Assembly: GCA_965651815.1 (NCBI GenBank)
Contig: CBFGTJ010000059.1
Span: 1-15,691, forward strand
DNA length: 15,691 nucleotides
From: CBFGTJ01 sp965651815
Lineage (GTDB): Bacteria > Actinomycetota > Acidimicrobiia > Acidimicrobiales > Microtrichaceae
Direction of reading: 5' to 3'
Part shown: one piece after another, positions 13,151 through 15,691 of the stretch
How the letters are laid out: each line of letters starts with the position of its first letter
Numbering within the stretch: position 1 is the stretch's first letter
Notes under the pieces: generated by a model
Told to the model about the DNA's origin: nothing
What the model saw: the letters and a program-made list of their open reading frames with translations, nothing else
The model's database searches: none
Made by a program: the position numbers and the translations under genes

Positions 13151-13266
13151 GAGGCATCATCAGGAGTGGCCCCACCGGGGTCCGGCAACCTGGGACGGAC
13201 ACCCAAGGTGCCTTCCCGCTGCGGCGGGGATGTGGCAGACCGACTCGGTTCGCAACCAAGTGTCCA
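13151..13266 (+). promoter_or_regulatory. SAM-clan riboswitch (SAM-I/IV-like) upstream of metX
   Basis: The leader has the core of the SAM-binding clan: ATCAGGAGTGG, then CGGCAACC (13183-13190), and AAGGTGCC (13205-13212). Helices can be drawn. P2 is GG-CCCC (13168-13173) with GGGG-U-CC (13177-13183), and it is unusually short. P3 is UGGG (13191-13194) with CCCA (13202-13205). P4 is UUCCCGC (13213-13219) with GCGGGGA (13224-13230). A pseudoknot links the P3 loop GGACA (13197-13201) with UGUCC (13261-13265). P1 is the least sure (GCAUC 13154-13158 with GAUGU 13229-13233, which competes with P4). A pseudoknot between the P3 loop and the 3' flank is a feature of SAM-IV and SAM-I/IV types rather than of classical SAM-I. 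It should sense S-adenosylmethionine and reduce metX expression; no U-tract terminator follows, so control is probably at translation. Confidence 0.82.
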
Positions 13267-13375
13267 ACACGCCCCGCTCCCGCGGTGCCGTCCCCCCTGC
13301 CGGATGCCGGGGGCGGTCCACCCCGGACGCACCGGCCGGCCCGGCGCGCCCGGACCGTCACCACGCGAGCACGAG

Positions 13376-14551
13376 TTGAGCGAACCCCCGGCAGCACCAT
13401 CCACCCCGCCGCCCGCCACCGGGGCGTGGCGTCCCGGTGACCCCGCTGGCGACCGGCGGTTCCACTCGGTGCGCGGCGGTCGCCGCTTCCGGCTGGAGGG
13501 CGGCGGGTCGATCGACCGGGCGGAGCTGGCCTACGAGACGTGGGGTCGGCTGTCACCGGACGCCGACAACGCGATCCTGCTCTGCCACGCGCTGACCGGT
13601 GACAGCCACGCCACCGGGGGTGCCGGCGCGGGGCACCCCACGCCGGGCTGGTGGGACGCGCTCGTCGGGCCGGGGCGCTGCGTGGACACCGACCGGTACT
13701 TCGTCGTGTGCGCCAACGTGCTGGGGGGCTGCCAGGGCAGCACCGGGCCCGCGTCGCCGGACCCCGCGACCGGCCGCCCCTACGGGTCCAGGTTCCCGGT
13801 CGTGACGATCCGCGACATGGTGCGTGCCCAGGCGTCGCTCGCGGACGAGCTGGGGGTCCGGCGCTGGCGGGCGGTGATCGGCGGCTCGATGGGCGGCATG
13901 CAGGCGCTGGAGTGGGCGGTGATGTACCCGGACCGGGTCGCGGGCGCGGTCCTGCTGTCGACGACCGCGCAGGCCTCCGCGATGCAGATCGCGTGGAGCC
14001 ACGCCGGTCGGGCGGCGATCACCTCGGACCCCGCCTTCCGCGGCGGCGAGTACTACGACGCCGCCCCGGGCGAGGGCCCCCACCGGGGCCTCGCGGTCGC
14101 CCGGATGATCGCCCAGGTCACCTACCGCAGCGACGAGCTGTTCACCGAACGGTTCGACCGGACGCTCCTGCGGCCGCTCGACTACTCGCTCGGCCCGCTC
14201 TTCGACATCGAGGGCTACCTCGACTACCACGGCGAGAAGCTCGCCCGCCGCTTCGACGCGAACAGCTACCTGCGCCTCAACCGTGCGATGGACCTGCACG
14301 ACATCGGGCGCGGGCGTGGCGGCGTCGACGCGGCGCTGGCCAGGATCACGGCCAAGGTGCTGGTCGCGTCGGTGACCAGCGACGGCCTCTACCCGCCGCA
14401 CCAGCAGTGGCGCATCCACGAGGGCGTCGGCCGGGCCGGCGGATCGAGCACGTGGCTCGAGATCGACTCGCCCCACGGTCACGACGGGTTCCTCCTCGAG
14501 CACGCCCGGATCGCACCCGCCCTCACCAAGTTCCTGGAGGAGACGACATGA
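13376..14551 (+). CDS. metX: Homoserine O-acetyltransferase
   Basis: MetX transfers an acetyl group from acetyl-CoA to homoserine, the first committed step of methionine synthesis in the cytoplasm. The alpha/beta-hydrolase fold has the nucleophile elbow GGSMGGMQALEW (169-180, Ser171), Asp336 in TSDGLYPP and His369 in SPHGHDGFL as the triad. Other family segments are LAYETWGRL, CHALTGDSHATG, and GSTGPASPDPATGRPYG. The enzyme has 391 residues from TTG13376, a usual length. The start is uncertain: the frame is open upstream through the riboswitch, ATG13304 is a possible but poorer choice, and no strong Shine-Dalgarno is near. Succinyl rather than acetyl transfer cannot be excluded from sequence. 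It is controlled by the upstream SAM riboswitch and its stop overlaps the next ATG (ATGA). Confidence 0.93.
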   Translation: MSEPPAAPSTPPPATGAWRPGDPAGDRRFHSVRGGRRFRLEGGGSIDRAELAYETWGRLSPDADNAILLCHALTGDSHATGGAGAGHPTPGWWDALVGPGRCVDTDRYFVVCANVLGGCQGSTGPASPDPATGRPYGSRFPVVTIRDMVRAQASLADELGVRRWRAVIGGSMGGMQALEWAVMYPDRVAGAVLLSTTAQASAMQIAWSHAGRAAITSDPAFRGGEYYDAAPGEGPHRGLAVARMIAQVTYRSDELFTERFDRTLLRPLDYSLGPLFDIEGYLDYHGEKLARRFDANSYLRLNRAMDLHDIGRGRGGVDAALARITAKVLVASVTSDGLYPPHQQWRIHEGVGRAGGSSTWLEIDSPHGHDGFLLEHARIAPALTKFLEETT

Positions 14552-15691
14552 CCCAGCACCCCGATGGCGCGCGGCTCGATCCGCAAACGGTCGCGATCCG
14601 TGCCGGCAGGGGAGCGAGCGGGTCGTCGCTCGCCCCGGTGATCTGGGCGACCTCCACCTTCGTCGCCGGCTCGGTCGAGGAGGGGCGCCGCCTCGCGACC
14701 TCCACCTGCGCGAGCGAGTTCTACAGCCGGTACGGCAACCCGACGGTCAACGCCTTCGAGGACGCGATCGCCGAGCTGGAGGGCGCCGAGGCCGCCCGCG
14801 CGTTCTCCTCCGGCATGGGGGCGGTCGCCGCCGTCGTGCTGGGGCTGTGCTCCAAGGGCGACCACATCGTCAGCCAGCGCCAGGTCTACGCCGGCACCCA
14901 GATGCTGCTGCAGTCGGTGTGCCCGCGCTTCGGCATCGACGTGACCCTCGTCGACGGCGCCGACCCGGAGGCCTGGGAGGCGGCGGTGATCCCGGGACGC
15001 ACGATGCTGCTGCTCGCGGAGACACCGGCCAACCCCCGGCTCGACCTCGTCGACCTCGAGCGGCTCGGTGCGATCCGGGGCCCCATGAAGGCCGTCGACT
15101 CGACCTTCGCCACGCCGATCGGCCAGCGGCCCCTCGACCACGGGGTGGACCTGGTGATCCACTCGGCGACGAAGGCCATCGGTGGGCACAACGACGTCAC
15201 GCTCGGCGTGGTCGCGGGCAGCAGGGAGCTCATCGACTGGGTCTGGGGCTTCGCCGTGCTGCAGGGCGCCAACGCGAGCGCGTTCGATGCGGCGGGCGGG
15301 CTGCGGGGGCTGCGCACGCTGGGCGTGCGGCTGCGGCAGCAGACCGCCACGGCGGAGGCGCTCGCCCGCCAGCTCGAGGGCGACCCCCGCGTCGCCGGGG
15401 TGCGGCACCCGAGCCTGCCGTCGCACCCGCAGCACGAGCTCGCGGCGCGGCAGATGCGCCTCGGCGGTGGGCTTCTCACCTTCGACCTCGTCGGTGGTCT
15501 CGACGCAGGCCGCCGCTTCGTGGAGGCGACGCAGCTCTGCCAGCTCGCCACGTCGCTGGGTGGACCCGAGACGCTCGTGACGCACCCCGCCTCGACGACG
15601 CACGTGAACCTCCTGCCCGACGAGCTCGAGGCCGCGGGCATCGGCCCCGGCACGATCCGGATGTCGGTCGGCCTGGAGGCCACCGAGGACG
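14548..15691 (+). CDS. PLP-dependent Cys/Met-metabolism enzyme (sulfhydrylase or cystathionine gamma-synthase), cut at window end
   Basis: The product of MetX, O-acetylhomoserine, is the expected substrate of this gamma-replacement enzyme, which gives homocysteine (with sulfide) or cystathionine (with cysteine). About 381 residues are in the window and only the last few are missing. Features are FYSRYGNPTVNAFEDAIAEL (58-77), SSGMGAV (87-93), the PLP-phosphate region around YAGTQ (114-118), Asp184 in AVDSTFATP, the Schiff-base Lys209 in HSATKAIGGHND, and near the end THPASTTH and IRMSVGLEATED. The exact reaction (MetB, MetZ or MetY type) cannot be settled by eye; the length fits MetB/MetZ better than the longer MetY. 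ATG14548 overlaps the metX stop as ATGA and has GGAGGAG upstream, so the two are translationally coupled and share riboswitch control. Confidence 0.92.
   Translation, partial: MTQHPDGARLDPQTVAIRAGRGASGSSLAPVIWATSTFVAGSVEEGRRLATSTCASEFYSRYGNPTVNAFEDAIAELEGAEAARAFSSGMGAVAAVVLGLCSKGDHIVSQRQVYAGTQMLLQSVCPRFGIDVTLVDGADPEAWEAAVIPGRTMLLLAETPANPRLDLVDLERLGAIRGPMKAVDSTFATPIGQRPLDHGVDLVIHSATKAIGGHNDVTLGVVAGSRELIDWVWGFAVLQGANASAFDAAGGLRGLRTLGVRLRQQTATAEALARQLEGDPRVAGVRHPSLPSHPQHELAARQMRLGGGLLTFDLVGGLDAGRRFVEATQLCQLATSLGGPETLVTHPASTTHVNLLPDELEAAGIGPGTIRMSVGLEATED

Noticed and set aside
13304..13357. GC hairpins between the riboswitch and metX (CGGTCC with GGACCG) as an intrinsic terminator
   Set aside because: No T-tract follows, and many alternative pairings are possible in this GC-rich stretch, so a terminator cannot be claimed.
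14479..15603. A 374-codon minus-strand frame over the last gene
   Set aside because: It is antisense to a clearly conserved PLP enzyme and has a low-information, Arg/Val/Glu-rich composition.

Overview
This is a window of very GC-rich DNA with an actinobacterial gene set: a CarD RNA-polymerase regulator, a DUF5709 acidic protein, a DUF4262 protein, and a small ATP-dependent DNA ligase of the LigC type. Several genes appear to start leaderless, about 6-7 nt after a TANNNT-like -10 box. A SAM-clan riboswitch stands before metX. The content fits a high-GC Actinomycetota genome, perhaps an Acidimicrobiia-like lineage. That placement is inference from content only. No tRNA, rRNA, CRISPR array, insertion sequence, integrase or phage gene was seen, so this reads as chromosomal housekeeping and accessory DNA.

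Layout: 1-569 holds the end of a metallo-beta-lactamase-fold hydrolase, followed by a cyclopropane-fatty-acid synthase (694-2022). A minus-strand cluster (3639 to 2003) encodes a DUF5709 acidic protein, a 56-residue small protein with a good ribosome-binding site, and a DUF2231 membrane protein with a putative C-terminal helix-turn-helix. A YfcE-like phosphoesterase (minus) and an ATP-dependent DNA ligase (plus) are divergent around 4209-4263. Next on the plus strand come a DUF4262 protein, carD, an odd glycosyltransferase-like fragment without a usual start codon, a lipoprotein and lgt. Lgt is the enzyme that lipidates such lipoproteins. A serine hydrolase (minus) overlaps the end of lgt and is divergent from a DEAD-box RNA helicase. 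The helicase converges on a Nudix hydrolase, which is divergent from an N6-adenine DNA methylase that appears frameshifted near its C-terminus. The window ends with a methionine unit: SAM-clan riboswitch, metX (homoserine O-acetyltransferase), and a translationally coupled PLP-dependent sulfhydrylase or cystathionine gamma-synthase cut by the window edge.

The clearest functional unit is this last one. The riboswitch would sense SAM, the end product of the pathway, and turn down metX and its partner. I see no convincing new multi-gene system. The points most worth a second look are the riboswitch with its pseudoknot and short P2, the broken methylase, the DUF2231-HTH fusion with its small-protein neighbour, the 132-bp convergent overlap at the lgt end, and the CTG-start fragment after carD.
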